DNA of 64,000 nt from Microbacterium hominis NBRC 15708 (GTDB taxonomy: Bacteria > Actinomycetota > Actinomycetes > Actinomycetales > Microbacteriaceae), in contig NZ_BCWI01000005.1 of the NCBI RefSeq assembly GCF_001592125.1, positions 1 through 64,000 on the forward strand, given 5' to 3'. A program made the translations under genes and the position numbers. This document shows, piece by piece, positions 7,313 to 15,511 of this stretch; within the stretch, counting starts at the first letter, position 1, and each line of letters starts with the position of its first letter. Under the pieces are notes generated by a model. The model was not told the origin of the DNA. It saw only the letters and a list, made by a program, of their open reading frames with translations, and ran no database searches.

Positions 7313-8146
7313 TCAGGCGCCGGCGGCCATCTCCTTCGCGCGGGCGAGAGCGGCGTCGGTCGCCTCCGCGAAGACGCCGTCCAGGCGCGCGCCCTGCAGC
7401 ACCGCGATGGCGCGCTCGGTCGTGCCCTTCGGGCTGGTCACCCGGCGGCGCAGCTCTGCGGGATCCTCGCCCGTGGCGTCCAGGAGCGCCGCAGCGCCGA
7501 TGAAGGTCTGCTCGGCCATGAGGCGGGCGTCCGCGTCGGAGAAGCCCTTTCCACGGGCCGCCTCGGCGAGCTCCTCGATCAGCAGGAACACGTAGGCGGG
7601 ACCCGACCCCGAGATCGTCGACAGCGCGTCGATCTGCGACTCCGGGACCTCGATCACCACGCCGCACGTCTCGAACAGTCGGCGCACGAGGGAGAGGTCG
7701 TCGGCGGATGCCGCGGCACCGGCCGACAGTCCCGTGACGGCCTTGCCGACCACCGCGGGGGTGTTCGGCATCGACCGGATGACGGCGACGTCCTCGCCCA
7801 CGATGGAGGCGAAGGTCGCGAGCGTCACACCCGCGGCGAGGCTCACCACGATCGTGCCCGGTCGCAGGACCGGAGCGATCTCGCGCAGCAGGTCCGGGAC
7901 CATCACGGGCTTGACGCCGATGAGCACGATGTCCGCCGCGGCGGCGGCCGTGGTGTTGGCGGCGGCATCCTCCTCGAGGGAGAGGCTCGTCACGCCGTCC
8001 AGCGCTGCCAGCGGCGCGGCGCTGGCCGCCGTGCGGTTGGTCACGATCACGCGGGGCGCCGCGCCCGAGCGGACGAGGCCCTGCAGGATGGCACCTCCCA
8101 TCGAGCCGGCACCGAGGATCGCGATCGAGGGAAGCGGAGAGGCCAT
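7313..8146 (-). CDS. proC: Pyrroline-5-carboxylate reductase
   Basis: A 277-residue cytoplasmic enzyme catalysing the last step of proline biosynthesis, NAD(P)H-dependent reduction of 1-pyrroline-5-carboxylate. It has the N-terminal Rossmann motif SIAILGAGSMGGAI, the central EDVAVIRSMPNTPAVVG segment and the family signature ISGSGPAYVFLLIEELAEAA. The length matches the family. The ATG at 8146 is followed directly by the Rossmann strand. It is monocistronic as far as can be seen; the GntR gene upstream on the same strand ends 69 bases away. Confidence 0.95.
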   Translation of the reverse strand: MASPLPSIAILGAGSMGGAILQGLVRSGAAPRVIVTNRTAASAAPLAALDGVTSLSLEEDAAANTTAAAAADIVLIGVKPVMVPDLLREIAPVLRPGTIVVSLAAGVTLATFASIVGEDVAVIRSMPNTPAVVGKAVTGLSAGAAASADDLSLVRRLFETCGVVIEVPESQIDALSTISGSGPAYVFLLIEELAEAARGKGFSDADARLMAEQTFIGAAALLDATGEDPAELRRRVTSPKGTTERAIAVLQGARLDGVFAEATDAALARAKEMAAGA

Positions 8147-8215
8147 GCCCCCATCCTCGCAGAGGAACCACCCGCCCCGGGAGCCCGCCGCGGGGGTCTC
8201 AGTCTCGGAGGGGTC

Positions 8216-8887
8216 TCAGTCGCGGGGCTCGTTCAGGATGAGCCGCATCGACGGGGCGCGGCCCTTCTCGATGTGACTGAAGGCGAGGCTCTCGGCGAGG
8301 CGGGCGTTGCCGTCCGCGATGGCCGCCAGCAGCTCGTCGTGCTCGTGGGACTGCTCCCGGGCGTCGCGGCCGACGCCGGTCAGGTAGAAGAGCCACACGA
8401 GCCGTCCACTGACGACGCGGGTGAGGGAGGTGAGCAGGGTGCTGTCGGCCATCTCGACGATGCGGGCGTGGAAGGCGGCGTGGGCCTCGGCGATCGCGAG
8501 CCGCTCGCCGCTCGTGACCGCTTCATGGGCCGACGCGAGAGCCCGGTCCAACACCTCCACGGGGGCGCCCCGGCCGGCGTTCTGGGCCGCGAGGCGCGCG
8601 GCGAGCGTCTCGAGGCTCAGCCGCACGTCGAACAGCTCGTCGATCGAGCGCCGGTCCCACCCGACGATCCGGGCGCTGCGGCGCGGCGCCGTCGCGAGGA
8701 ACCCGTCGACGCCGAGCTGCAGGATCGCGGCCCGCACCGGGATGCGCGACATCTGCAACTCGTCGGCCAGGCGCCCCTCGGTGATCGCGGCGCCGTCGGC
8801 GTAGCGCCCCAGGATGATGGCGGTGCGGATGCGGCGGTACGCCGTCGCCGCCAGGGAGTCGTCGGCTGCATCCTGCGCCTCGGACAT
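8216..8887 (-). CDS. GntR-family transcriptional regulator (FCD/FadR subfamily)
   Basis: A 223-residue protein with an N-terminal GntR winged helix (AYRRIRTAIILGRYADGAAITEGRLADELQ..., then SRIPVRAAILQLGVDGFL) and an all-helical FCD ligand-binding domain (about residues 90-215) that contains the expected histidines for metal or ligand binding (HAAFHARIV and H in EQSHEHDEL). The ATG at 8887 has GGGGAG upstream. It lies 66 bases after the ornithine cyclodeaminase-like gene on the same strand and is probably co-transcribed with it. Candidate operators (GTATCCCA core) in the divergent region suggest control of both itself and the facing transporter operon. Confidence 0.88.
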   Translation of the reverse strand: MSEAQDAADDSLAATAYRRIRTAIILGRYADGAAITEGRLADELQMSRIPVRAAILQLGVDGFLATAPRRSARIVGWDRRSIDELFDVRLSLETLAARLAAQNAGRGAPVEVLDRALASAHEAVTSGERLAIAEAHAAFHARIVEMADSTLLTSLTRVVSGRLVWLFYLTGVGRDAREQSHEHDELLAAIADGNARLAESLAFSHIEKGRAPSMRLILNEPRD

Positions 8888-8953
8888 GCCGTCTCCCCTC
8901 ACGGTGCCGCTCACGGCGATCCCGTCACGGGCGGACCAGGGCGGCACGCGCGC

Positions 8954-9949
8954 TCATGAGCGGATCGCGACCATTGTGCCAGCGCCGACGACGCTCGCGC
9001 GCCCGCACAGCAGGTGCGCCGCGTAGAGGTCTTGGATGCCGAGGCCCACGGAGTTGAAGACCGTGAGCCCGCCGCGGCCGCGGAGGGGCGGAACGTCGAG
9101 CACGTCGCCGAGCGGGACCAGATCCGCCGGATCGAGCGCACCCGCGTCGCACGCGCCGCGCACGTTGCCCGATTCGGCGAGGGCGACCGCCGGATCGTCG
9201 ACCACGACGGTACGCGCGTGGGCGAAGACGTCCGCCTGCACCTCGCTGAACATCGGCCGCGGCGGCGAGCCGACCGCGTTGAGGTGCACGTCGGCGCGCA
9301 GCATCCGACGCGCCAGGAACGGCTGCTCCGCGGGCGTGAGCGTGCAGACCACGTCGGCGTCCTCCAGAGCGCCCTCGCGACTGTCTGTCGTCACGGCGGG
9401 GATGCCGTCGGCGCGCAGCGCCGCGACGCATTCGGCGGCGCGCGGAGCGCTGCGCGACCACACGCGCAGCTCCGCGAAGGGGCGCACGCGCATGAGCGCG
9501 CGGGCGTGCTCGGCGGCGAGCGGACCGGCCCCGATGAGGGCGGCAACGTGCGCCGCGGGATCCGCGAGGACGTCGGTCGCGAGTGCCGTGACGGCGGCGG
9601 TGCGGATGCGGGTGAGCGCCCGTCCGTCGATCATGGCGACGCACTCGGCCGTCGCCGCGTCGAAGACCGCGACGGTCGAGCGCTGGGCGGGCAGTCCCAC
9701 CGACCGGTTGCGCGGGGCGTCGGCGAGCACCTTGACGGCGAACATCCCGAGCTCTTCGGAGATCGCGCTCATCGGCACGACGGTCGGGGCGTCCGCCGTC
9801 CGGTCGGCGGCAGCGGGGAGCGCGTGCGGCCGCGGCTGCACGGCGCGTCCGGTGCGCAGCGCCCGGTGGGCCGCCGCCATCGCCTCGCGCATGCCGTCGG
9901 CATCCGCGAGCGCCTCCACGTCGTCGGAGGTCAGGGTGAGTGTCGTCAT
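8954..9949 (-). CDS. Ornithine cyclodeaminase / mu-crystallin family protein
   Basis: A 331-residue NAD(P)-dependent enzyme of the OCD/mu-crystallin family. The substrate segment FAVKVLADAPRNRSVGLPAQRSTVAVFD and the RTAAVTALAT helix are present, followed by the Rossmann motif LIGAGPLAAEHARAL (about residues 140-154). Family members include ornithine cyclodeaminase, alanine dehydrogenase, imine reductases and lysine cyclodeaminase, so the exact substrate cannot be read off. It starts a short operon with the GntR regulator and faces a transporter-amidohydrolase operon; it may process an amino or imino acid released by that pathway. The ATG at 9949 has AAGGAGA upstream. Confidence 0.85.
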   Translation of the reverse strand: MTTLTLTSDDVEALADADGMREAMAAAHRALRTGRAVQPRPHALPAAADRTADAPTVVPMSAISEELGMFAVKVLADAPRNRSVGLPAQRSTVAVFDAATAECVAMIDGRALTRIRTAAVTALATDVLADPAAHVAALIGAGPLAAEHARALMRVRPFAELRVWSRSAPRAAECVAALRADGIPAVTTDSREGALEDADVVCTLTPAEQPFLARRMLRADVHLNAVGSPPRPMFSEVQADVFAHARTVVVDDPAVALAESGNVRGACDAGALDPADLVPLGDVLDVPPLRGRGGLTVFNSVGLGIQDLYAAHLLCGRASVVGAGTMVAIRS

Positions 9950-9959
9950 CGGATCTCCT

Positions 9960-9977
9960 TTTGGTATCCCAAATGTA
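9960..9977 (-). promoter_or_regulatory. Promoter -10 with overlapping GntR-type operator (TTTGGTATCCCAAAT)
   Basis: TACATT (9977-9972 on the minus strand) is a good -10 for the OCD-family gene. It overlaps the near-palindrome TTTGGTATCCCAAAT (9960-9974), whose TGGTATCCCA core fits FadR/FCD-type GntR operators. Binding there would block initiation. Confidence 0.55.
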
Positions 9978-10034
9978 GAACGAGGCCACCGCGGTCACAT
10001 CACCCCGACTCCCGCTCACAACACCCACAGGGTC

Positions 10035-10106
10035 ATCGCGATGCACGAAGAACCGCGCAAAAACGGCACAAAAGCACACTCGGAGACCGATCGCGATGCG
10101 CGAAAG
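10035..10106. repeat. Direct repeat ATCGCGATGC(A/G)CGAA in the divergent promoter region
   Basis: ATCGCGATGCACGAAG at 10035-10050 and ATCGCGATGCGCGAAAG at 10090-10106 share 14 of 15 bases over the core and lie 55 bases apart, about five helical turns. They may bind a second regulator; no protein can be assigned. Confidence 0.4.
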
Positions 10107-10157
10107 AGTTCACTGCACCGAAACCGCGGGACACATCGCCGTAACAGAAGTGGCGGA

Positions 10158-10172
10158 TTCTGTATCCCAGAT
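10158..10172 (+). promoter_or_regulatory. Second GTATCCCA operator candidate upstream of the transporter operon
   Basis: TTCTGTATCCCAGAT lies about 22 bases before the ATG at 10195 and shares the GTATCCCA core with the site at 9960-9974 on the other side of the divergent region. It is imperfectly palindromic (CTG...CAG). It is a candidate operator of the GntR protein for the rightward operon. Confidence 0.45.
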
Positions 10173-10194
10173 TGATGACGGAGAGGAGAAGCCG

Positions 10195-11121
10195 ATGGCA
10201 CGACTGGTCGTAGGACGACTGATTCAGGCCCTGTCGACGATCTTCGTCGTCGTGACGATCGCGTTCGCCCTGGGCCGGCTGAGCGGCAGCCCGGCGGCGC
10301 TCCTGCTCAGCGAGAACGCCTCGCGCGAGCAGATCGACGCGCTCAACGCGAGCCTCGGCTTCGACCAGCCGCTGTGGAAGCAGTACCTCGACTACCTCGT
10401 CGGCATCGTGACCCGCGGCGACTTCGGCGACTCGTACCGTCAGAGCGGCGTGCCGTCGATGCAGCTCGTCCTGGAACGGGTGCCGGCGTCGCTCCAGCTC
10501 GGCGCGGTGGGCCTGGTGGCCGGTGTGATCCTGGCCGCCGTCGCGGCCGTCGCCGTCCACCTGACCCGCAGCCGGGCCCTGCGCACCACCCTGCTGACCG
10601 TCGGTGCGGCCCGACAGGCCATCCCGGACTTCTTCTTCGGACTGCTGCTCGTGCTCGTGTTCTCCGTCGCGCTCGGGATGCTGCCCTCGCTCGGCAACCG
10701 CGATCCGCTCGCGATCATCATGCCGGCCGCCACCATCGCCACGGCGCAGTTCGTGGTGTACCTGCGGCTGCTCGACAACGCGCTGGGCGAGCAGTCCCGA
10801 CTCGACTACGCCCGCACGGCCTACGCCCGGGGCGAGAGCCGGTTCCACGTGGTGGTGTCGGAGATGCTCCCCAACGCGGTGCTGCCGGTGATGACCATCG
10901 CGGGCATCAGCCTCGGCTCGTTCCTGGGCGGTCTGGTCATCGTGGAGAACGTCTTCGCCTGGCCCGGGCTGGGCCAGCTCATGCTGAGCGCCGTCTACGC
11001 CCGCGACTTCCCGGTCGTGCAGTCCGGCCTCATCGTCGTGGCCGCCCTGTTCATCCTCTCCAACGCGCTCGTGGACGTCCTGAGCGCTCTGGTCGACCCG
11101 AGAGTGAGGCACCTCGCATGA
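10195..11121 (+). CDS. Dipeptide/oligopeptide-type ABC transporter permease (DppB/OppB family)
   Basis: A 308-residue inner-membrane permease with the usual DppB layout: an N-terminal membrane helix (LIQALSTIFVVVTIAFALG), a periplasmic-side loop, then five more helices, with the coupling-helix (EAA-type) region at DYARTAYARGESRFHVVVSEMLPNAVLPV. The ATG at 10195 is preceded by GGAGAGGAG. First gene of a seven-gene operon whose members overlap or nearly touch. The Dpp/Opp class imports peptides, nickel or other small amides; the linked amidohydrolase and racemase-like genes suggest a cyclic amide or N-carbamoyl compound, which is inference. Confidence 0.92.
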   Translation: MARLVVGRLIQALSTIFVVVTIAFALGRLSGSPAALLLSENASREQIDALNASLGFDQPLWKQYLDYLVGIVTRGDFGDSYRQSGVPSMQLVLERVPASLQLGAVGLVAGVILAAVAAVAVHLTRSRALRTTLLTVGAARQAIPDFFFGLLLVLVFSVALGMLPSLGNRDPLAIIMPAATIATAQFVVYLRLLDNALGEQSRLDYARTAYARGESRFHVVVSEMLPNAVLPVMTIAGISLGSFLGGLVIVENVFAWPGLGQLMLSAVYARDFPVVQSGLIVVAALFILSNALVDVLSALVDPRVRHLA

Positions 11122-12044
11122 CCGCGCCCATCGCTTCGCCGCCCGCGTCGCCCGCCGAGACGGTCACGCCCGCTCCGCCTGCCGACACCGCCGCACGGTT
11201 CACGTGGCCCCGCCTGCGGGCGGCCGAATGGGTGGGCATCGGCATCCTCGCCGTCGTCGCCGCCTTCATCCTGATCGTGCCCCTGCTGCCCGGCAGCGAC
11301 CCCTACGCACAGGATCTGTCCGCCTCCTTCATCCGTCCCTTCACCGACGGCGCGCACCTGCTGGGCACCGACATGCTGGGCCGCGACCTCGCGAGCCGGC
11401 TGGCGCTCGGCGGGCAGGTGTCGCTGGGCATCGTGCTGTTCGTCGTCGCCATCAACGCCTTCATCGGCATGGTCGTCGGCATGATCGCGGGGTATGCGGG
11501 CGGACGACTCGACAACCTGCTGATGGGCTGGGCGGACGTACAGCTGGCGATGCCGATCATCCTCGTGCTCATCGCCCTGTCCGCGGCACTGGGCCCCAGC
11601 GTCTGGCTGATGGTCATCACACTCGCGGCGACCTACTGGGTCGGCTACGCCCGCGTGGCACGCAGCACCGCGATGTCGCTGAAGAGCCGCGACTTCGTGG
11701 TCGCGCCGCGCATCCAGGGCGCCACCGCCCAGTGGATCGTGTCGACCCACATCGCGCCGCATGTCGGCGTGCAGGTGCTCATCCTCGCCTCGGCCGACAT
11801 CGGCGGCGTGCTGCTGCTCACGTCGTCGTTCGACTACCTCGGGCTGGGCGTGCAGGCCCCGACGCCCTCCTGGGGACTGCTCATCAGCGAGGGGCAGAAG
11901 TACGTGCGCGAGGCGCCGTACCTCGCCCTGATCCCCGGCATCGCGATCTTCCTCGTGGTGATCGGCACGAACCTCGTGAGCCAGCGCTTCACCGCCGAGC
12001 GCGACCTGTCCACCCTCCGCCGACGGAAGAAGGCCCGCGCATGA
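11118..12044 (+). CDS. Dipeptide/oligopeptide-type ABC transporter permease (DppC/OppC family)
   Basis: A 308-residue partner permease. A hydrophilic Pro/Ala-rich N-terminus of about 30 residues is followed by a first helix (WVGIGILAVVAAFILIVPLL) and the DppC landmark HLLGTDMLGRDLASRLALGGQVSL. Five further helices follow, with the EAA-type loop RSTAMSLKSRDFVVAPRIQGA. The start overlaps the upstream permease stop by 4 bases (ATGA). It forms the heteromeric channel with that protein. Confidence 0.92.
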   Translation: MTAPIASPPASPAETVTPAPPADTAARFTWPRLRAAEWVGIGILAVVAAFILIVPLLPGSDPYAQDLSASFIRPFTDGAHLLGTDMLGRDLASRLALGGQVSLGIVLFVVAINAFIGMVVGMIAGYAGGRLDNLLMGWADVQLAMPIILVLIALSAALGPSVWLMVITLAATYWVGYARVARSTAMSLKSRDFVVAPRIQGATAQWIVSTHIAPHVGVQVLILASADIGGVLLLTSSFDYLGLGVQAPTPSWGLLISEGQKYVREAPYLALIPGIAIFLVVIGTNLVSQRFTAERDLSTLRRRKKARA

Positions 12045-13054
12045 CCCGGGATGTGCTGCTGAGCGTCGAAAACCTGGTCGTCGGCACGCGCGACGCCGAC
12101 GGACGCGAGGTGCGTCTCGTCGACGGCGTCTCCTTCCAGATCGCCGAAGGCGAGGTGCTGTGCGTGGTCGGCGAGTCGGGCTCGGGCAAGAGCCTGACGA
12201 TGGCGGCGGTGCTGGGGCTCCTCCACGCCGGCGTCGAGGTGCTCTCCGGACGGGTCGACTACCGCGGCGAGGACCTGCTGGCCGCCGGCGAGCGCCGTCT
12301 GCGCGAGCTGCGCGGACGCCGCCTCGCGATGGTGTTCCAGGATCCGATGACCGCGCTCAACCCGGTCAAGCGCGTGGGCGCCCAGATCGCCCGCGCCGTG
12401 CGACGGCACGGCGACGGCGTGAGCCGCGCCGAGGCCGATCGGCGCGCCGCCGCGCTGCTGAGCGCGGTCGGCGTGCCGGATGCCGCGGCGCGCGCCCGCG
12501 CCTATCCCCACCAGTGGTCCGGGGGCATGCGCCAGCGCGCCGTCATCGCCGCCGCGATCGCCCACGACCCCGATCTCCTGGTGGCCGACGAGCCCACGAC
12601 GGCGCTCGATGTCACCATCCAGGCGCAGATCATGCAGCTGCTGGCCGAGGCGCGACAGCGCACCGGTGCGGCGATGGCCCTGATCACGCACGATCTGGGG
12701 CTGGTGGCGCAGACCGCCGACCGGATCGTGATCATGTACGCGGGCCGCATCGTGGAGAGCGGGACGGTGTGGGACCTGTTCGCCGCGCCCCGCCATCCCT
12801 ACACGGCCGGCCTGCTCGCGAGCCTGTTGACCTCCGAGAGCGCGGCCGGGCGCGCCTACGCGATCCCGGGCTCTCCCCCGCAGCCGGCGGCACGCCCGCA
12901 CGGATGCCCCTTCGCGCCGCGCTGCGAGCTGCCCGCGAAGTCGGCGCTGTGCACCGCCGAACGGCCCGCCCTGCGCCTGGTCGCGCCCGATCACGCCTCC
13001 GCCTGCCACCACGCGGACGACGTCTCCGCCCTCGCCGAGGAGGTCGCCGGATGA
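12041..13054 (+). CDS. Peptide-type ABC transporter ATPase (DppD/OppD family)
   Basis: A 337-residue ATPase with Walker A GESGSGKS, Q-loop VFQDPMTALNP, signature WSGGMRQR, Walker B DLLVADEPTTALD and switch H in ITHDLGLV. The C-terminal oligopeptide-transporter extension contains a four-cysteine pattern (CPFAPRCELPAKSALC, then a later CHH), which binds an iron-sulfur cluster in some DppD/OppD proteins. The 4-base start overlap with the upstream permease shows tight coupling. Confidence 0.92.
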   Translation: MTRDVLLSVENLVVGTRDADGREVRLVDGVSFQIAEGEVLCVVGESGSGKSLTMAAVLGLLHAGVEVLSGRVDYRGEDLLAAGERRLRELRGRRLAMVFQDPMTALNPVKRVGAQIARAVRRHGDGVSRAEADRRAAALLSAVGVPDAAARARAYPHQWSGGMRQRAVIAAAIAHDPDLLVADEPTTALDVTIQAQIMQLLAEARQRTGAAMALITHDLGLVAQTADRIVIMYAGRIVESGTVWDLFAAPRHPYTAGLLASLLTSESAAGRAYAIPGSPPQPAARPHGCPFAPRCELPAKSALCTAERPALRLVAPDHASACHHADDVSALAEEVAG

Positions 13055-13899
13055 GCGACGCCGAACCCGTCCTGCAGATCGACGACCTGCACGTGCGATT
13101 CACGCGGCGCACCGGATGGCGCCGCCGCCACGTCGTCGACGCCGTCGACGGCGTCTCGCTGACACTGCACCGCGGGGAGACCCTGGGGTTGGTCGGCGAG
13201 TCCGGCTGCGGGAAGTCGACGCTCGTGCGCACCGTGTTCGGGCTCAACACCCCGGCATCCGGCGACATCCGCATCCTGGGGCATCGCATCGACGATCTGC
13301 CCCCGCTGCAGCGCCGGCGGCTGCGCAACCGCGTGCAGCTGGTGTTCCAGGACCCGTACTCGTCGCTGGATCCGCGACTGAGCGTGCACGACATCGTCGC
13401 CGAGCCGCTCACGATCGTGGGGCGCTACTCGAAGGACCGCGTCGTCGAGCTGCTGGAGAGCGTCGGGATCGGCGCCGAGTCGCTGCGGCGCACGCCCGCG
13501 CAGTTCTCCGGCGGCCAGCGTCAGCGCATCGGCATCGCGCGCGCCCTCGCGCTGGAGCCGGAGGTGCTCGTGCTCGACGAGCCCGTCTCCGCCCTCGACG
13601 TGTCGGTGCAGGCGCAGGTCATCAACCTCCTGCAGGACCTGCAGCGCACCCACGCGCTGTCCTATCTGTTCATCGCGCACGACCTCTCCGTCGTCCGCCT
13701 CCTCTCCGACCGCGTCGCGGTGATGCGACAGGGACGCATCGTCGAGATCGGCGAGCGCGACCAGATCTTCGACGATCCCCGCCACGAGTACACGCGCACG
13801 CTGCTCGCGGCCATCCCGATCCCCGACCCGCGCCTGCGGGCGGATGCCCCACCCGCACCATCCCCTGCCCTCACCCGAACGAACAGAGGAACGTCATGA
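13051..13899 (+). CDS. Peptide-type ABC transporter ATPase (DppF/OppF family)
   Basis: A 282-residue ATPase with Walker A GESGCGKST, Q-loop VFQDPYSSLDPR, signature FSGGQRQR, Walker B VLVLDEPVSALD and switch H in IAHDLSVV. It is shorter than typical DppF/OppF (about 320 residues) because the C-terminal oligopeptide extension is largely missing; the protein ends soon after RTLLAAIPIPDPRL. It overlaps the DppD gene start-to-stop by 4 bases and forms the heterodimeric motor with it. Confidence 0.92.
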   Translation: MSDAEPVLQIDDLHVRFTRRTGWRRRHVVDAVDGVSLTLHRGETLGLVGESGCGKSTLVRTVFGLNTPASGDIRILGHRIDDLPPLQRRRLRNRVQLVFQDPYSSLDPRLSVHDIVAEPLTIVGRYSKDRVVELLESVGIGAESLRRTPAQFSGGQRQRIGIARALALEPEVLVLDEPVSALDVSVQAQVINLLQDLQRTHALSYLFIAHDLSVVRLLSDRVAVMRQGRIVEIGERDQIFDDPRHEYTRTLLAAIPIPDPRLRADAPPAPSPALTRTNRGTS

Positions 13900-15428
13900 C
13901 CTACCGCTCATCCCGTGTCCGCCGCGCGCTCGCCGCGGCCGCCGCGCTCACCGGCGCCGCGCTGGTGCTGTCCGCCTGCGCGGGCGGCTCGGCGTCGACG
14001 GCCGAGACCCGCAACCTGACGATCGGCGTCGTCGCGGAGCCCGAGAAGTCGCCCGACCCGATCGTCGACGGCTCGCTGGCCGGCTACAACATCTACTACA
14101 ACCTCTTCGACCAGCTCACGGTGCTCGACGCCGACGGCACGATCCAGCCGTCGCTGGCCACCGCGTGGACCCCCAACGCCGACTTCACGCAGTGGACGTT
14201 CACCCTTCGCGACGACGTGACCTTCCAGGACGGCGAACCGCTGAGGGCATCCGACGTGGTCTTCACCTACGAGACCGTGCTGAACACGCCCGACTCCGAC
14301 AACCTCGGCTACATGGGCATGCTCGAATCGGTCTCCGCCCCCGACGACCACACGGTGGTCTTCGACCTCAACTCGTCGTTCTCGCCGTGGCCGTCCATCA
14401 CGACCGCGCAGTCGATCGTCCCGGAGAAGGTCTACACGGCGCTCGGCTCCGAAGGCTTCGCCGCCGCCCCCGTCGGCAGCGGCCCGTTCTCCTTCGTGAG
14501 CTGGAAGCGCGGCGTGGACTACGTCCTCAAGCGCAACGACGCCTACTGGGGCGGCGCTCCCCAGATCGACACCCTCACCTTCCAGACGGTGTCCGACGAG
14601 GAGGCCCGACTGAACGGAGTCATCTCCGGCAGCCTGGACATCGCCCTGATCTCGCCGAACCAGGTGTCGTCGGCGGAGGGCAGCGGCATCGACGTGCGCT
14701 CCCGCGCGGCCAACGGCACCACGTTCCTCGGCGTCAACTCCACGTCCGGCCCGCTGGCGGACGAGCGCATCCGTCAGGCCGTGTGGCACGCGATCGACCG
14801 TGACGCGCTCGTCAAGACGGTCCTCAGCGGCCGCGCCGTCGCCAACGACCAGATCGTCGCCGCCAACGTGACCGGCTACGTGTCGGACGCGACGGGACCG
14901 GCGTACGACCCCGCCGCCGCCAAGGCGCTGCTCGCCGAGGCCGGGTACGCCGGCGAGGCGATCCCCCTGGAGTACGCGACCAGCGGCCGCATCCCGATGA
15001 GCGCCGAGATCGCGCAGGCGATCGCGGGCTACCTGGAGGCGGTGGGCTTCACGGTCAGCCTCTCCGGCATGGACCAGGCCACGCTGTCGAACCGCATCTA
15101 CAGCACGGTCGACATGAAGGGCCTCTACCTCAACACCTGGGCGCCCTCCACCATGGACGGCGACATGCCCGCCACCAACCTGTTCGCGGGAGGACAGAAC
15201 GACTACGCGAAGAGCCCGGAGACGGCGGCGCTCGTCGCCAGGCAGCGCACCGTCGCGGGCGACGAGCGCATCGCCGCCTTCCGCGACCTCGCCGAGGCGA
15301 ACTTCCAGGGTGCGTACATCGTGCCGCTGTTCACCCCCGAGGCCGACTACGCGGTCTCGCCGAAGGTCACCTGGACGCCGCGCGTCGACGGCGAGTACGA
15401 CCTCGCCGACGTCGCGTTCACCGGCTGA
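13896..15428 (+). CDS. Extracellular solute-binding lipoprotein (SBP_bac_5, DppA/OppA type)
   Basis: A 510-residue family 5 binding protein. It has an N-terminal lipoprotein signal with the lipobox LSAC (cysteine near residue 28), then the mature binding domain starting NLTIGVVAEPEKSPDP. Family landmarks YYNLFDQLTVLDADGTIQPSLA, WTFTLRDDVTFQDGEPL and the IDRDALVKTVLSGRA region are all visible. AGAGGA lies upstream of the ATG, which overlaps the ATPase stop by 4 bases. Having the binding protein last among the transport genes is unusual; a strong hairpin follows it. Confidence 0.93.
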   Translation: MTYRSSRVRRALAAAAALTGAALVLSACAGGSASTAETRNLTIGVVAEPEKSPDPIVDGSLAGYNIYYNLFDQLTVLDADGTIQPSLATAWTPNADFTQWTFTLRDDVTFQDGEPLRASDVVFTYETVLNTPDSDNLGYMGMLESVSAPDDHTVVFDLNSSFSPWPSITTAQSIVPEKVYTALGSEGFAAAPVGSGPFSFVSWKRGVDYVLKRNDAYWGGAPQIDTLTFQTVSDEEARLNGVISGSLDIALISPNQVSSAEGSGIDVRSRAANGTTFLGVNSTSGPLADERIRQAVWHAIDRDALVKTVLSGRAVANDQIVAANVTGYVSDATGPAYDPAAAKALLAEAGYAGEAIPLEYATSGRIPMSAEIAQAIAGYLEAVGFTVSLSGMDQATLSNRIYSTVDMKGLYLNTWAPSTMDGDMPATNLFAGGQNDYAKSPETAALVARQRTVAGDERIAAFRDLAEANFQGAYIVPLFTPEADYAVSPKVTWTPRVDGEYDLADVAFTG

Positions 15429-15433
15429 GCGCC

Positions 15434-15466
15434 GGCGAGGGGGCGGTCCGCCGCCGCCCCCTCGCC
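15434..15466 (+). terminator. Hairpin after the solute-binding protein gene
   Basis: GGCGAGGGGGCGG (15434-15446) and CCGCCCCCTCGCC (15454-15466) form a perfect 13-base-pair stem with a 7-base loop, 5 bases after the stop codon. No U-tract follows. It probably acts as a partial terminator or 3' mRNA stabiliser that sets binding-protein levels above those of the downstream enzymes. Confidence 0.6.
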
Positions 15467-15511
15467 CCGCCGGCCTCGCCCCGCTCCTCCCCGACCCCGA
15501 AAGGCCCTTCC

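Noticed and set aside
11331-11343. TTCATCCGTCCC copy inside the DppC-type gene as a third repeat element
   Set aside because: It is a lone half without an inverted partner and lies within codons for SFIRPFT, so it is chance.
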